Shown here: piece by piece, positions 21,777 to 34,118 of the stretch
Layout: each line of letters starts with the position of its first letter
Numbering within the stretch: position 1 is the stretch's first letter
Assembly (NCBI RefSeq): GCF_933775445.1
Contig: NC_065873.1
Span: 5,580,001-5,644,000, forward strand
DNA length: 64,000 nucleotides
Direction: 5' to 3'
Source of the DNA: Argentina anserina
Taxonomy: Eukaryota > Streptophyta > Magnoliopsida > Rosales > Rosaceae
Made by a program: the position numbers and the translations under genes
The notes under the pieces: generated by a model
What the model saw: the letters and a program-made list of their open reading frames with translations, nothing else
What the model was told of the DNA's origin: nothing
The model's database searches: none

Positions 21777-23330
21777 TTTTTTTTTCTTTTTGTTATAAAC
21801 GAAGCTCAAAAGAACCAAAAAAAATGAAACTAAGAAATGCTAGAAGAACAGCCATAAGATCATTCAAATAGAACTGAGAAGTATGGATTGGGTGAAAGTC
21901 AAATTGCATCAGGCCTTTATCATGCAGAATATTATTCTTGGCAAGAGAATCAACTGTCATGTCGGCTTCTCTAAAGATATGACACATAGATAAAGAATTT
22001 ATGTTGCTCATAAAATTGTGACAGCCTTGTATCAAAGAACCAAGAGGATGAACAGTGGAATAGATTCTGCATGAGCTGAACAAGAACTGTCGAGTCAGAC
22101 TCAATTTCAAGCTTAGAATTATGAAGAGTATAAGTCATTTTAAGGCCATAAAAGAGGCCCTAAGGTTCAGCATCAAGAATTTCCCCTTTGCCAAGATTAA
22201 TCTGAAAACCATATAGCCAGCATCCATTATCGTCTCTGATAACACCACCAGCTCTGATCATACTAGAAGAGGAACTTCTAGTGTCATCAATGTCTACTTA
22301 TGAAAACTAGAAGAAGTTTTTTTCCAAGAAAAGAACTTATAACTGTAAATAGAATCAACATTTTGCTTCAAATTGGCACTAGTTCATTCCTCAATTGCAT
22401 TCTAAAAAATTTCTTTAGGAGACAAACGAAACTGAAAATCTAGGGCCAAACAGCTGTTTATTTCTCCACTTTCAAATATACCAAAAATGAACACAAAGCA
22501 ACAAGAACAATTGATATTATTCTTAAACTAATAAGTGACAGTTCCGTTGAGCTCTCAACCAGCTATCAAACTCTAAGGAAAAGGAATTTAGAAGAGATCT
22601 AGGAGTGAGAAACAAACCCCATATGTGCTTCACCTTGGGACAATCTCTAAGCATGTGCAGAATGGTCTCATCAGCCAAATTGCCAAGAGGACAAGTCTTG
22701 ATATTAGTAAATTTATCTTGGCTCTTTGAACATTACATAGAAGCTTTTTGTGAATCATGGTCCAAACAAAAGTTTTTAACTTGAGAGGGATGTTCAGTTT
22801 CCACATTCTTTTCCACAAATGACTCAAATCATTAGAGACATCAAAATTCAGTAAATAGGGAGAGCTAACAGAAAAATTACCATTAGAAGTACCTCTCCAG
22901 ATAATAGAGTCTTCTCCACAACCAAAAAAAGCCAGTAGGAGTATTAATAACTTGGTTAGCCACCAGGTCAGGCACAAAGGAAGAAAGAATATCAATATTC
23001 CACCCCTGAGTATTCCAAAACGATCAAACATGGGCATGCATATTAACATCAGCATAAGGCAAAGCATGATTAATTAGAGGGTAGAACCCACCCAAATATC
23101 AGTCCAGAAAATAACCTTTTTACCATCACCAATGCATCATTTAATACCTTTTCTGATCACAGCCGAGCCATAAGCAATACTCCTCCAAGTACTAGAGCAA
23201 TCTGAAGGAGGTTTGAATTGATGATCCAAAAGACAAGAGTCTTGGAGATACTTTTTAGAATAAATGGAATACCATAACCCATTGTCATTTTGTAAGATTC
23301 TCCAACTGGCTTTAGCAAGCATGGCAAGGT

Positions 23331-23987
23331 TCATGTCAGTAGTCTTTTTAATCCCCAAACCACCAAGAGGTTTAGGTTTACACACAGTATCCCAATTAAC
23401 AAGATGAATTTTCTTCTTCTCAATAATATCACCCAAAGAAAGTATCTATTCACCTTATCAAGTCTAGAGCAGAGGATTTCAAGAAGTCTAGCATTTTGCA
23501 TAGCATATATAAGAATAGAAGATATAACAGATTGCAAAAGAGTAAGTCTCCCAGCCATACTTAGGGTCTTACTCTTCCAACTAGCAAGTCTAGATTGGAC
23601 CTTATCAAAAATTCCAACATAAGTATGTTTATTAACTCTCTCATGAAGTAATGGCATACTAAGATACCTACCAAGATCATTAGTCAAAGCAGAGCCACAA
23701 ATATAACTGATTCTAGTAGCAAGATTCTTACAAGTGTTAGGTGAGCAATATATGAGGGACTTTTCGTAGCTCACTGCTTGGCCATAGAGAAAGCAAAACT
23801 GATCAAGACAAGTTTTGAGGATATTAGCCTGAGTAGATGAGGCTTCAGCAAAGAGCATAAGGTCATCAACAAAGAATAAATGGGACACTTTCGGAACAGA
23901 TTGTGAAGGTCTAACAGCCTTCCAAAGGCCCAAATCAACATTGGACTGAATTAAATGGCTTAATTTATCCATACATAGGACAAACAA
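23331..23987 (-). pseudogene. LINE reverse transcriptase fragment (catalytic region)
   Basis: This 218-codon open stretch is the longest remaining part of the LINE polymerase. It contains the catalytic box FFVDDLMLFAEAS near its start and the thumb region SLIYCSPNT, YLSMPLLHERVNKHTY, SRLASWKSKTLSMAGRLTLL and SVISSILIYAMQ, in the canonical plant L1 order. It ends in altered frames near 23340, where WGLKRLLT and the next frame's GGLGIKKTTDMNLAML overlap. Confidence 0.85.
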
Positions 23988-24707
23988 GTAAGGAGAAAAG
24001 GGATCCCCTTGCCTAATCCCTCTTTTGGCATGGAAAGATTAACTCAACTCACCATTAAAACAGATCTAAAAATTTTGTGGAGGTCACACAGTGCATGATT
24101 AACTTGATAAGAGCTCTGGGGAGCTTAGCTCATAAAGAACCATTTCAATAAAATTCCAACTTAACTTGTCATAGGCATTAGACATATCCACCTTCCAAGC
24201 AAAAAAAAATCACCTTTGCCTGCAGATTTCTTGAATTTGAAAAATAACTCTTGAGCAATCATAATATTATCAGAGATTTGTCTGCATGGAATATAACTCA
24301 CTGATTGGGACTAATCAATTGTTGCATAAAAGGCCTAATTCTAGCAACAATGATTTTAGAGATAATTTTATATATAGTAGTGCATAGACTAATAGGTCTA
24401 AAGTTAACCATGTGGTGAGGACCTTGAATCATTGGAATAAGGGCAATGATTATGTAATTTAAACCTGCATGGAAAATAAAATTTGCAAAAGCATTCTGCA
24501 CAATCTTCAAAATATCATCAGAATATAAAGACTAATGATTCTAATAGAAAATGGTAGGAAAACCATCATGCCTAGGAGACTTGAGACCACCAATGGAAAA
24601 TAGAGAATTCATAACTTCATCAAGAGTCACAACCCTGCAAGTTCTCTCCATACAATACTTATCGACAATAGGAAACAACCAAGGGATGATAAATCTTGTA
24701 TCTTCAT

Positions 24708-27123
24708 TATAATAACCCGATTTCTTAGATTCAAATTATATCAATTCTTATAATTATTAAACTTGGAATATTTATTAAATCGCATTTTTTTCGCTTCACG
24801 ACGATGTCAAATCGAAAACGGAACCGTCTTCGGAAATTTAAATTGGAAAAACGTTACGTTTCCGCGACGCGAGAGTCGACTTTTATTCCGTTGTTCGCTT
24901 CTGAAAACTTTCTTCACAAAATTTGTACAGCTCGTCGATACGAATTCGTGGACACGTTATGCGTTCTAATCGGACATCGTATGTGGAAGTTATTACCGAC
25001 GGAAGTTAGTTTCTGATTTTGGAAGAAGTATAAAAGGAAATTTTAAGGAACTAGTGTTTCCAAAAACAGAAACTATTTCCCCCTTCTCTCTCTCCTCTCC
25101 CCGCAGTCGCTCCCTCTCTCTCGAACCGACCTCCCTCCCGAAATTTTTTTGCCACCGATCTCGCGCCTCTGGGCGGACTGACTCTCACCGCCGGTCCCTA
25201 GGCCTTCGCAAACTCGGCCTCTCCCTTCTCCGAGTTAAACGCGTCCTCCCTCGCCGCCGAGAAGCTTCGCCGACAAGAGGCGATCCCACTGCTTGTTCTT
25301 CATTCTTCATGTTGAGTGTTTATGATTTTGTTGAGTTTTGAGCGGAGTGGTTGAAGGTGGTGTGTGACGGCGTCTGTATGGCGCGTGTTGCCGTCTGTGG
25401 CGGCGCGTGGGCGGTTGTGGAGGTGCAGGGAGGCGGCTTTGGGCCATGCAAGAGAGGAGGGGCAGAAATGAGAGATTTTGGGCGGCGGTGGGCAAGCCAC
25501 GCGCGCCGGTTTGAGCGGCGCGTGAGCGCCACGCGCGGCTGCCGGAGGTGGCGCGTGAACAGTGATTTCTAAACAGTAATTTTTATAAAAAGTAATTTCT
25601 GTACGGTAAATCTAAAAAGTAATTTTTTACAGTAATTTTAAAAGTAAATTATGTACAGTGATTGTAAAATTAAATTACGTACAATAATTGTAAAAGTAAT
25701 TTACGTACAGTAAATGTAAAGTGATTTACGTACAATAATTGTAAAAGTAATTTTCTGAAAAGTAAATCGGTGATTAGTATTTACTAGAACAGTATTTACG
25801 ATGGAATAGCACATGGGTGTACAGGAATACATAAATAGTATGTACTTGTATAGAAATACGTAAATACTATGTACTTGTACACTAATACATGAATAGTATT
25901 TATGTGAACAGTAATTTCGTAAAAACCGTAAAACATTAGTATTGTACAGACATTTGAGGTTTTACGTAACGTTTCTAATCACATCTTATCCCATCTAAGT
26001 GATCGACGAAACAAGTAAAGTATTTTCTTTCGAAATTGTGGAAATTATGCTCAGGAAAATAAGGTGAGTAAATCTCACTATTACGAGTCTACCCCTGTGG
26101 TGATTCATGGTTACGTTTTATTTTAAAAGATCGAACAATGATATGTATAAGATATAATGGTTTGTGTATGTATATAAATGGTAAAATCAATACATATATA
26201 TGAGTTGCTATATTATATACTGTCATATTTCTATATTCCAAATGAGTTTAATTATAGCACTGATATTTACCTTATTTAAGCATGAATCGCTTGTCTTTTT
26301 GTGCAATAACATGTGATGAATGTATTGTACGTGGTTTTAACTTGAGTTATGTTAAAACGTTTTTCTGTCTTCGGACGTGTTGGCATGTCGAAACCTAACA
26401 TTGGTCGGGCGACAGTTACAATATAGTTAGAGCTCTAGTCTGTCTGTCGGTGTACTGCATGAGGGGTAACAGGTGGGTTACCAGCTTATGAGTACCCATA
26501 TTTTTGGGATATTGGGTAACAAATAGGTTGTCCAATGCCCGGCGGTGTACTGCATGAGGGGTAACGAATGAGTACCTGGGTCTCATGAGTACCCGTATTA
26601 TAAATGTAATTGGATAAACAGATGGGTTGCCCGATTTCTCATGAGCACTTATATTTTCAGATATTATTGGACAACCAGATGGGTCGTCCTGTGACTAATG
26701 AGTACATTTATCATTGAATGTTTTCAGTATTTACTCTCGTATTACTATGCATGTTATATTGATGTTTTACTCATAAGAGCTGCAAAGCTTACCCGGTTTG
26801 TTTTTACAATCCCTGTGCACCTATTCGATGGTGTAGGGGATAATTCCGTAGGTGTGGATTAGCAGAATTGACGGACTGCTCTGAAGACTTCGAAGTTTCT
26901 TTATTTTATTTTGTGGTGAGGATTGAGAGGATTTTACATTTCCATTTGATATAATGCTTGAATTTTAAATTGGTTTTGTAATAATCCATTCGACTGAGTT
27001 GTACTATGAACTCAGTAATGATACGCTGTGACGATAAGATGATTTCGATTTATTGACATTGTTTTTGAGTTTTTCATGGCTTCGATTTTCGAGTTTCATA
27101 GTTGAAATTTCAGAGTCGTGACA
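24708..27123 (+). mobile_element. solo LTR of a gypsy family, inserted in the LINE
   Basis: It is bounded by TTCAT at 24703-24707 and 27124-27128, a perfect 5-bp duplication, and removing it rejoins the LINE reading (SNLFSAVDYE then DTRFIIPWLFP). It starts TATAATAACCC (probably once TGTAATAACCC) and ends GTCGTGACA. A TATA box AGTATAAAAGG at about 25027 is followed by a CT-rich leader, giving plus orientation. It is about 2.4 kb and contains AT-rich minirepeats (25570-25760) and repeated GAGGGGTAACAGGTGGGTTA/TCATGAGTACCC units (26450-26720). The same family is found inverted at 34600 and 62784; the copy next to gypsy RT at 39443 supports a gypsy assignment. The ORF at 25054-25341 is leader sequence, not a gene. 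Confidence 0.85.
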
Positions 27124-28661
27124 TTCATAATCAACAGCAGAAAAGAGATTAGAAAAGAATTTGACAACAACATCTTTCATCTCAGTAGCATCAGAGGTCC
27201 ATTTGCCATTAGCATCAAACAACCCCTCAATTTTGATCATTCTTCTTCTAACAAGAGTGGTGATATGAAAAAAAATTATATTCATGTCCCCACCCTTGAG
27301 CCAATTGTTTATTTATTTCTGCTTCCAGAAGAAGCATTCCTGGTTCCTAATGGTTTCATACTCCTTAATAAGATCAGCCTCAAGGTTAATTAAGAAAGAG
27401 TTCTCATGCTTATCCCTTGCCTTTTGAATACCTCTAATTCTTGCAAGAATCTTTTTTATCCTATGAAAAAGATGACCAAAAATATCCTTATTTCATGTAG
27501 ACAGAGTAGAAGATAAATTCTTAATTTTTGAAGAAAAGTCACCATTAAGAGAATTCTAAGTGGTTGAAATAAAATCAGAGTAATCACCATGAGAAACCCA
27601 TATAGCCTAGAACTTGAAGGGAGTAACTCTACCATTCACAAAATTATTAAAATTTAATTGCATAAGAATATGATAATAATCAGACCTTGTTTTCGGCAAG
27701 TGGTGGATGAAGGTATCAGGGTAAGAAAATCGCCAATCAATATCACAGAAAGCCTTATCCAATCTTTCCTTAACTCTATTGTTGCTCCATGTATAACAAG
27801 AACCAGAAAAGCCCATATCAATCAAACCAGCTCTGTTAATCCAATCCCTCAAACCACCAATCTCCCAGTCAAAGGTCCAGAATTCTTGTCAGAACCTGAA
27901 ACAAGCTCATTGAAGTCACCAATAAACATAGTAGGGAGCTTAAACTGATCATCCAAGCTCTCAAAGTACCTCCACAAACCAGCTCTAAAAGTGAGTAGGG
28001 CTAGCATAAACCATAAATAACATCTAAGCAGTTTTAGAAGGAATAGAAATCTTAACATAATAGATTGAAAATTGCTAGTAAGAAAAGTAACATTGGTTCT
28101 GAGATTGTTCCAACAAAGCCAAATACTAATAGAAAAGCCAAAAGCTTCCTCAATCTTGAAGTCATTGAAACCAAGGTTCCTAAGAGTGTCAAAAGCCTTG
28201 TGGAATTGAACCCTAGGTTCACATAGCTAAAACATCAACATTATGCAGTTTCACTAGATCTGCAATAGCAGAACAAAAACTCTCACTGCCAGCACCTCTG
28301 GCATTCCAAAAAAATTATCTTAAACATTGGAAATGCATGAGAAAGGAGGACCCTAATTATCATTATCCATACCTTCAATGTTATGGGAAGACAAAGTTTT
28401 ATCATGTGGCAACATGCTATTAGAAGCAAAAGTTTCATCAACAAAAGATTCCGAACAATCATCAACACTGACCATATCATTTTACACAATCATATTCTCC
28501 TCAGGAGGGCTGTGTCCAAAAAGAGCTGAGGTACTAATTCCAAACACATTAGTTCCCACACTTTCAAAATAAAGTTTCTTAAAACCATGAGACAAAGGTT
28601 TAGAACTAAACAAGCTAAGACTCTTGGGTTTCATCAGAGAATGGGAAGTGTGCATTGTCTT

Positions 28662-30223
28662 CTCTAGCTTAGATATGATTTTTACACACAGAAGTCAAAT
28701 GCATATCTAATTAAAATAAAAACAATTTCAAAGAAATTCAGAGCAACATATTCTTTGAATCCCATTCTTTTTTGGTCAATACATTATATATATATTCTAC
28801 TTGCAAGGGCGGCCAAGTATTGCGGCCACATATACACATTCGCTAGTGGCTGAGAAGTTACGTTCTTATGACTTACGAGTTACGAGTAGGACTTATTGAT
28901 CATTTCATCTATGAATTTGGAAACTTTGGATAGAACTGTACATTCGGAGGCCCTTATACAGTATTAATGATTTGATGTACGTAGTCTACAGTACGTTCCT
29001 ATGTCCACATATCCAATAAGTAAGATCAAAGAGAAAAAGTTGAATTGTCATTTGCGTAAAATCTATTGTAACCAAGTTCTTAGGAAAGCTAATACATTAT
29101 TTGACCAATTAATCAAACTCGATGACTATGAGAAATAGAAAGGGTGGAAGCTTAATCAAAGTTGCACGTTTTGGGGCCAACCGATATGATGGATTATGAT
29201 CTATCAAATTCAACCAAGTGGCTCGAGATTTCCAAATTATTGACACAAATGGGTCAAACAAATCGATCCTTTCAATATTTCTGGACCCATACAAAGTTCA
29301 ATCTTCTTCTTTGGATTACGATCTCTATGGCTTTTGAAGTTCAGCTATAGTAGCTGGTGGTAGCTCAAGTCTCTTAGTCAGCTCAGAATGCAGAAAAATA
29401 TTCCGGCATGACGACAACGGGTGATCGATATTTTTTCCGTCTTTCAAACTCGATCCGCTAATAGCTAGCAACCTCCAGAAAATCCAATGTTTTTATTTGA
29501 TTGATTAATTTGGACGATTATTTAACTTGGTTAACGTTCATCGGTTGTAGTCAAATTACGAAGGGTTTCGAGTGGTTTTTATAGTTATCTTCTTGAAGTT
29601 TGTGCCTTCGTCATACGGTGGACTTGGATGAGTCAATTAAGTGTGCATGTGTATAACACTATAACTGTGTACGTGTACCCTGAATCCATTTGTTTTTTCC
29701 GATGGGAACCCAGAATCCAATTGTTGCGGGATTTCAATTGTATTATTTTTGTGAATGTTCTTATTAAATATAGCTTGATAATAAATGTTACCTCGACATG
29801 AGACGTCCGAGAATACAATACTTAGAATCTTAATAATTTGCCCTAATATGATAGCTACGTTGCCAAACGGTAGTAATGTGGCAGAAAAATTTGTCATAAT
29901 AATGTATAGTTTTCTTACTCGATCGATCTGGTCGACTGGTCCCCATATAGTTTCAGGTTGTATAATTATGCTGGAGTTCAATAATACGTAGGTTTACATC
30001 AACATTAGGGTTTCAGACGTTCTACAACGTTTAAGAGTTTCCGTAGAAGTGTATGTTTAGATACAAATAGACATCACTCTTTACTATAAGTGTATAACCA
30101 TAGAAGATAAGGAGATATATACAAAAACCTAAGAAATAACGTAGGGGAAGTATATATAGTGCCAAACTATATTGAACGATAATTTGGACCAAAATGAGGA
30201 TTAAGCGTAGCAAACCGTACATA
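28662..30223. other. intergenic DNA without a supported gene
   Basis: Only short ORFs without domains. No repeat structure or RNA gene was recognised between the LINE and the CACTA element. Confidence 0.4.
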
Positions 30224-30418
30224 CACTACCAGAGTTTTGGCTAATGGGCACGGACTCATTGGGGATGAGGTTGTATTCTGTCCTAATATAATGTCATAGG
30301 GACGGTTGGATTAATTTTTTCACAAACAAATGCACTACCCCAGAATCCTTGCCCAATTGTTGCCTTAGCGAGATATATGTGTAGCTTCCGTCCCACTATA
30401 ACCCCCACGACGAAAATC

Positions 30419-30420
<2 letters not shown>

Positions 30421-30453
<33 letters not shown>

Positions 30454-30780
30454 CTCTAATATTGAATTCCTTCAAACCCAAATCATCAATACCCGAATCT
30501 CTCTGCTTCGTCTTCCTCGATCTTCCTTCTTACTCTTCCAATCTTTTAAGTCCTAGATTCAATTTTGCACTTACGCTTCTTTTTGTTGAAGAGATCTATC
30601 CAAGAAGGATTTTAATCAAAGATCTACTTTGCAGGTGGGTTTTGTAGAGATGGGTTTCGAGCCTCCCTCTCCAACTATTACGACCGAGGAAATCACCCCT
30701 TCCGCCTCCATGGGCACAGAGATGAGTACGCCACCACTGATACGTCGCCGTTTTGGGATTCGAGTTTTGATTTTTATGAC
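30421..30780 (+). pseudogene. leader-like captured sequence inside the CACTA element
   Basis: A (CT)n run at 30421-30449 is followed by sequence with the look of a plant 5' untranslated region, a probable splice acceptor before GTGGGTTTTGTAG, and an ATG frame at 30650 starting MGFEPPSPTITTEEITPSA that is interrupted after about 40 codons. The source gene is unknown. The same captured unit may continue after the nested insertion. Confidence 0.35.
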
Positions 30781-30819
30781 TAACTGAGATTTTGAAATTT
30801 TTCAGATTGATAAGAATAC

Positions 30820-32372
30820 GGTTGATAGGAGCACTTTGTGCGACGTTCTTAACATGTTTTTACCTCAATTTGTACTTTGCTTAGCCCTTATTGTTGTATT
30901 ATTTAGTCATTGAGTCGTAGTAAGAGTCTTGAGCGGTATTAGATGCATTTTTGTGCTTACACGAGTTAAAACGCATAATTGGTTTAGAGTCCTAGTTTGA
31001 CTAGGAATTCTTGTTAGGTTTTGAAACTAATTATCTCTTACTTATGATTTTATTTTCTTATTTTCAGATTGGATTGAAGAGATAATTAAAGAAAAAAAGA
31101 TGGAGCCAAGTCATGCAACAATTAAATAGAAGATAATCATTAAAGGCATAAAACATGGCATGTTTTAGGGATTAAAGCATGGCATGTTTTAAAGAATAAA
31201 ACTTTCCATGTTTAAGGGATTAAAGCATGTCATGTTTTAGAGAATAAACTTTCCATGATTTAAGGGATTAAAGCATGACATTATTATAGGAAGAAAGAAG
31301 CAATTTCAAACCCTCCATCTTTCCTCTATATATACATGGCTTCACCTCTCAAATATTATCACTTCTCCTTTGCATTCAAGAGCCAAAACTCTACCAAAAT
31401 ACTACCTCAAACATCCTTCACCAAAACAACAAGCCATTCTCCCCCATATACAAATTTCATCTCCACCAAAATCACCATTGAAGACACAACTCCAAGGTTC
31501 CTACAACGTGTGATTCTCGCAACTCATCTCCACGGGTTTGTTCGTTTTTTATTTTGTTTACAATACTTTGTCTATAAAGATTGTAGTATGATATTTGTGT
31601 GGGATTATTGTTTTATTGGATTTTTGGATCTTTGCCGAATTGATGGTTTTCTATAATTAATGAGTTTGTATTTCTATTGTTGTGTTCTAATCATCTTTCT
31701 CATACTTTTAGATAATTTTCAGATATGTGCATATGAATTTAGTGCTTGGATGCATTCCCTAAGATTTTGTTTGAGTGCTATATTCATCAACCATATTGAC
31801 ACAAATCAAATCATGTCCTAAGTAGGTTCGATTTGTGTTGATTAAAAGTGGTAAAAATTCTGGAAATTTGCATGTGAAACCATGGTGGGTGACGCCATAC
31901 ATGAAACATGTCTCCAACAAAGATTTGGTGCTTAAATGTAATCTTGTTTGATTTCTACTCTAAGTGTTATTGAATTCGATTGCATGCAAATTTAGATTAG
32001 GCCCTAAGTCAATCTAAATGTTAATTGAAATCTTGCACGATTAGATGATCCCCTAAGTCTCTAATTGTATTGGTGTCTAAAAAGTATGTAATTGGTCGAA
32101 TTAGAATGCATGATAGGTTCGAACTTGTAATTATGTGGTGTAATGGTAAATTTGGTTTAAGTTTGTTAAAGAGAAGTCGATCATGTAAATAATAATTTAG
32201 GTTTTATTTTAGTAGTTAATAATCAATCTCAAACCCCCTGTTATTTGTTAACACTAAAAGTTTAGAGTTCCCTTCAATTCACCGGACTGAACGATCCCTG
32301 CTTATTCTATACTAACAATGATATTTTACAGGGTTTATTATAGACGTTTTAACAAAACGTTCTATCAACGGT
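30820..32372. mobile_element. probable nested insertion within the CACTA element
   Basis: The left border region CGGTTGATAGGAGCACTTTG and the right border region AAAACGTTCTATCAACGG are imperfect inverted copies. The interior contains repeated GGGATTAAAGCATG(G/T)CATG(T)T units (about 31140-31275), a TATA box (TCTATATATACATGG near 31325) and a 106-codon frame (31336-31656) without a recognisable domain. Family and duplication could not be settled. Confidence 0.4.
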
Positions 32373-32606
32373 CACAGATTGGGTTATGGATCGGGTTTTG
32401 TCACAACAAGCTCACCCTAGAGACGTTGATGAAGTCAACGATGGTATTAGTTGAGGTTTTACTTTTGTTGGTGTTTTAATTTCATAAATTTTATGAAGAA
32501 AAGTTGAGGCCTTTGATTTGGTGCAGGGAAATTTTATGGGTTTTATGGTTTTAGAAGCTCAGAGGCACGGCAGCTTGTTCTCTCGGAAAAGTGAAGCATA
32601 GCGACG

Positions 32607-32914
32607 ATGAAGAGTGTGAAGGACGTGTTGCTGCACGAGTTCGTGGAGCATTATACGGCTCATCTGAAGATATCCGGCAAGGTATTATTGATTTTGATAC
32701 TTGAGAATATCTTTCTTCACTAGAAAAAAAAACTTTGTAATTACTTAGCTTCTGTTAATTTTGAAGTTCAGATTGTATATTTTAGATCGAGCTTCCTGAA
32801 TAGACTGACATTCTATAGATTGTATATTTTAGATTGAGCTTCCTGAATGGACTGACATTGTCAAGACGACAACGCTTAGAGAGCTTTGGATTAACTGGTA
32901 TTACATCAGAGTTG
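32607..32914 (+). pseudogene. RPS19: captured RPS19 gene fragment (two exons with intron) in the CACTA element
   Basis: Exon 1 (32607-32681) encodes 25 residues beginning MKSVKDVLLHEFVEHYTAHL then KISGK; exon 2 (32833-32914) continues IELPEWTDIVKTTTLRELW and INWYYIRVG. Together these follow the start of cytosolic ribosomal protein S19 (VKDV.PH.FV..Y..HLKRSGK, then E.PEWTDIVKT..LKEL and DWYYIR). The intron keeps GT and AG borders, so capture was at the DNA level. Two or three residues of the APYDPDWYY region are lost, and a partial copy of exon 2 precedes the real one (32785-32800). The ribosomal gene is otherwise absent, so this is a non-functional piece. Confidence 0.8.
32760..32850. repeat. 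short tandem duplication at the captured exon border
   Basis: AGATTGTATATTTTAGAT followed by CGAGCTTCCTGAATAGACTG occurs once at about 32770 and again, as the exon 2 border with TGAGCTTCCTGAATGGACTG, at about 32817. The period is about 48 bp. Confidence 0.8.
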
Positions 32915-34118
32915 GTGAGCAATTTTTTATTTATTTGTTGAGCCTCTCAGTAATGCTACACTGGTTGGTTTTCATGTTATGTTTGTTTGTTATTGGTGGG
33001 GTTGGACTTTGTGATAAACAAATAGAAATGGCTTTAAATTGGAAAGTGAGCATTATGCATGCTATGTTGTCCCGGAGAAAGAAGTAAAAGCTGTTTCTTT
33101 GACACTACAATTTAGATTCTGTGAAGCTTTGAATGTTGGGCGTGTTTCTCAGGTGCTTGAATTTTGTTTGACTAGATTTTTTGATCAATTTACTTGGTAT
33201 TGAATGTTTCCATTTGGTTAGTAACTCATTGTAAATTAGTGCTTGAGACTGGTTTGAAAATGTTGTGAGTTAAAACCTATATTTGATCTTTCTACTTGCA
33301 TGTTTTACATTCTAGAGCCCCTTTACCATCTTATATCCTGAAATAATAAAAACTTGAAGACCTTAATTATTGTTTATGTTAATCTATTTCACTTAGTGTC
33401 ATTCTTGTATATAATTGGTGATCTTTTAATTTAGGTGTTTGCAACATCTTTACATGTGCAATTGACAGATTTGGACACAACAGGGAAGAAAGATTTCATA
33501 GTGTTTGCACAACATTTTATCTGATGAGGTATGTTATATGTAAAGTTTATTACTGTTGTTGGGATAATCTATTTCTGATTGTTTTCCATGATTTCTACTA
33601 TCCTGACATGCGCATTATCACTCACTTATTACATTTATTTATTTATTTCTACTTTAGGGATTAACTAATGAATGTTGTTGCTACTGAGATGTAATTTTCA
33701 TGCTGTGCTAATTTTCAGGTTTTAGATGAGTCTGCTAGCTGATCGATCTCAAAAGACTGGGAAAAATTGGAATGCATGGACGGTTGGAGTAGTGTAATAT
33801 GTTTTTTCCATGGAGAAATGGTCTGTTTATGAAAATACCAAAAGTGGGTTTTAGTCTTTTACCAATAGTAGAATCAGAAATCAAGCCGTCAGCCGAGCCG
33901 CATGTGCTAGGCTAATTTTTTTTTTGTTGAAAAATTATAACTTTGGGCACGGACAGGTAAAACCGTCCCCAAGTGTATGAGAACCCCAAGTGGGGATGGT
34001 ACAAATAGGAACAGACATACATTTGCTCCCCAACTATCAATAGGGACTGATTTTGTCCCCTATAATGTCGGTAGAGACGGAATTATGTATGTCCCCACTG
34101 AACCAATAGGTAGTAGTG

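Larger units (their letters stand above)
21777..28646 (-). mobile_element. L1-type LINE, 5'-truncated, interrupted by a solo LTR
   Basis: The minus-strand element is framed by the 15-bp duplication AGTGTGCATTGTCTT and ends in a poly-A tail (poly-T at about 21776-21790 on the plus strand). Reading 5' to 3' on the minus strand: part of an apurinic-type endonuclease with MFIGDFNELVSGSDKNSG (about 27900-27960) and SGSCYTWSNNRVKERLDKAF; reverse transcriptase with MVNFRPISLCTTIYKIISKI (about 24420) and the catalytic FFVDDLMLFAEAS (about 23860-23900, usual form FADD); a zf-RVT-like region with LWKRMWKLNIPLKLKTFVW (about 22750-22820); and an RNase H relic with GGVIRDDNGCWLYGF near 22230. Many stops and frameshifts make it inactive. 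ORF1 is missing or reduced. Length without the inserted LTR is about 4.45 kb. Confidence 0.9.
30224..34118. mobile_element. CACTA transposon, non-autonomous, carrying host sequence
   Basis: The left end is CACTACCAGAGTTTTGG and the right end, reverse complemented, is CACTACTACCTATTGG. Both are flanked by ATA (30221-30223 and 34119-34121), the 3-bp duplication expected for CACTA elements. Subterminal zones share GGGCACGGAC and GGGACGG/GTCCCC motifs (30250-30315 and 33945-34100). At 3,895 bp it has no recognisable TNPA/TNPD transposase; instead it carries a leader-like CT-rich sequence (30421-30780), a nested insertion (about 30820-32372), and an RPS19 gene fragment. Confidence 0.85.

Noticed and set aside
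25054..25572. Ser/Arg-rich ORFs on both strands
   Set aside because: They sit directly after the LTR TATA box in a CT-rich leader of the solo LTR and have no domain.
31336..31656. 106-codon ORF following a TATA-like sequence
   Set aside because: No domain, low-complexity composition, and it lies in a nested insertion; promoter-like sequence is better explained by the transposon.
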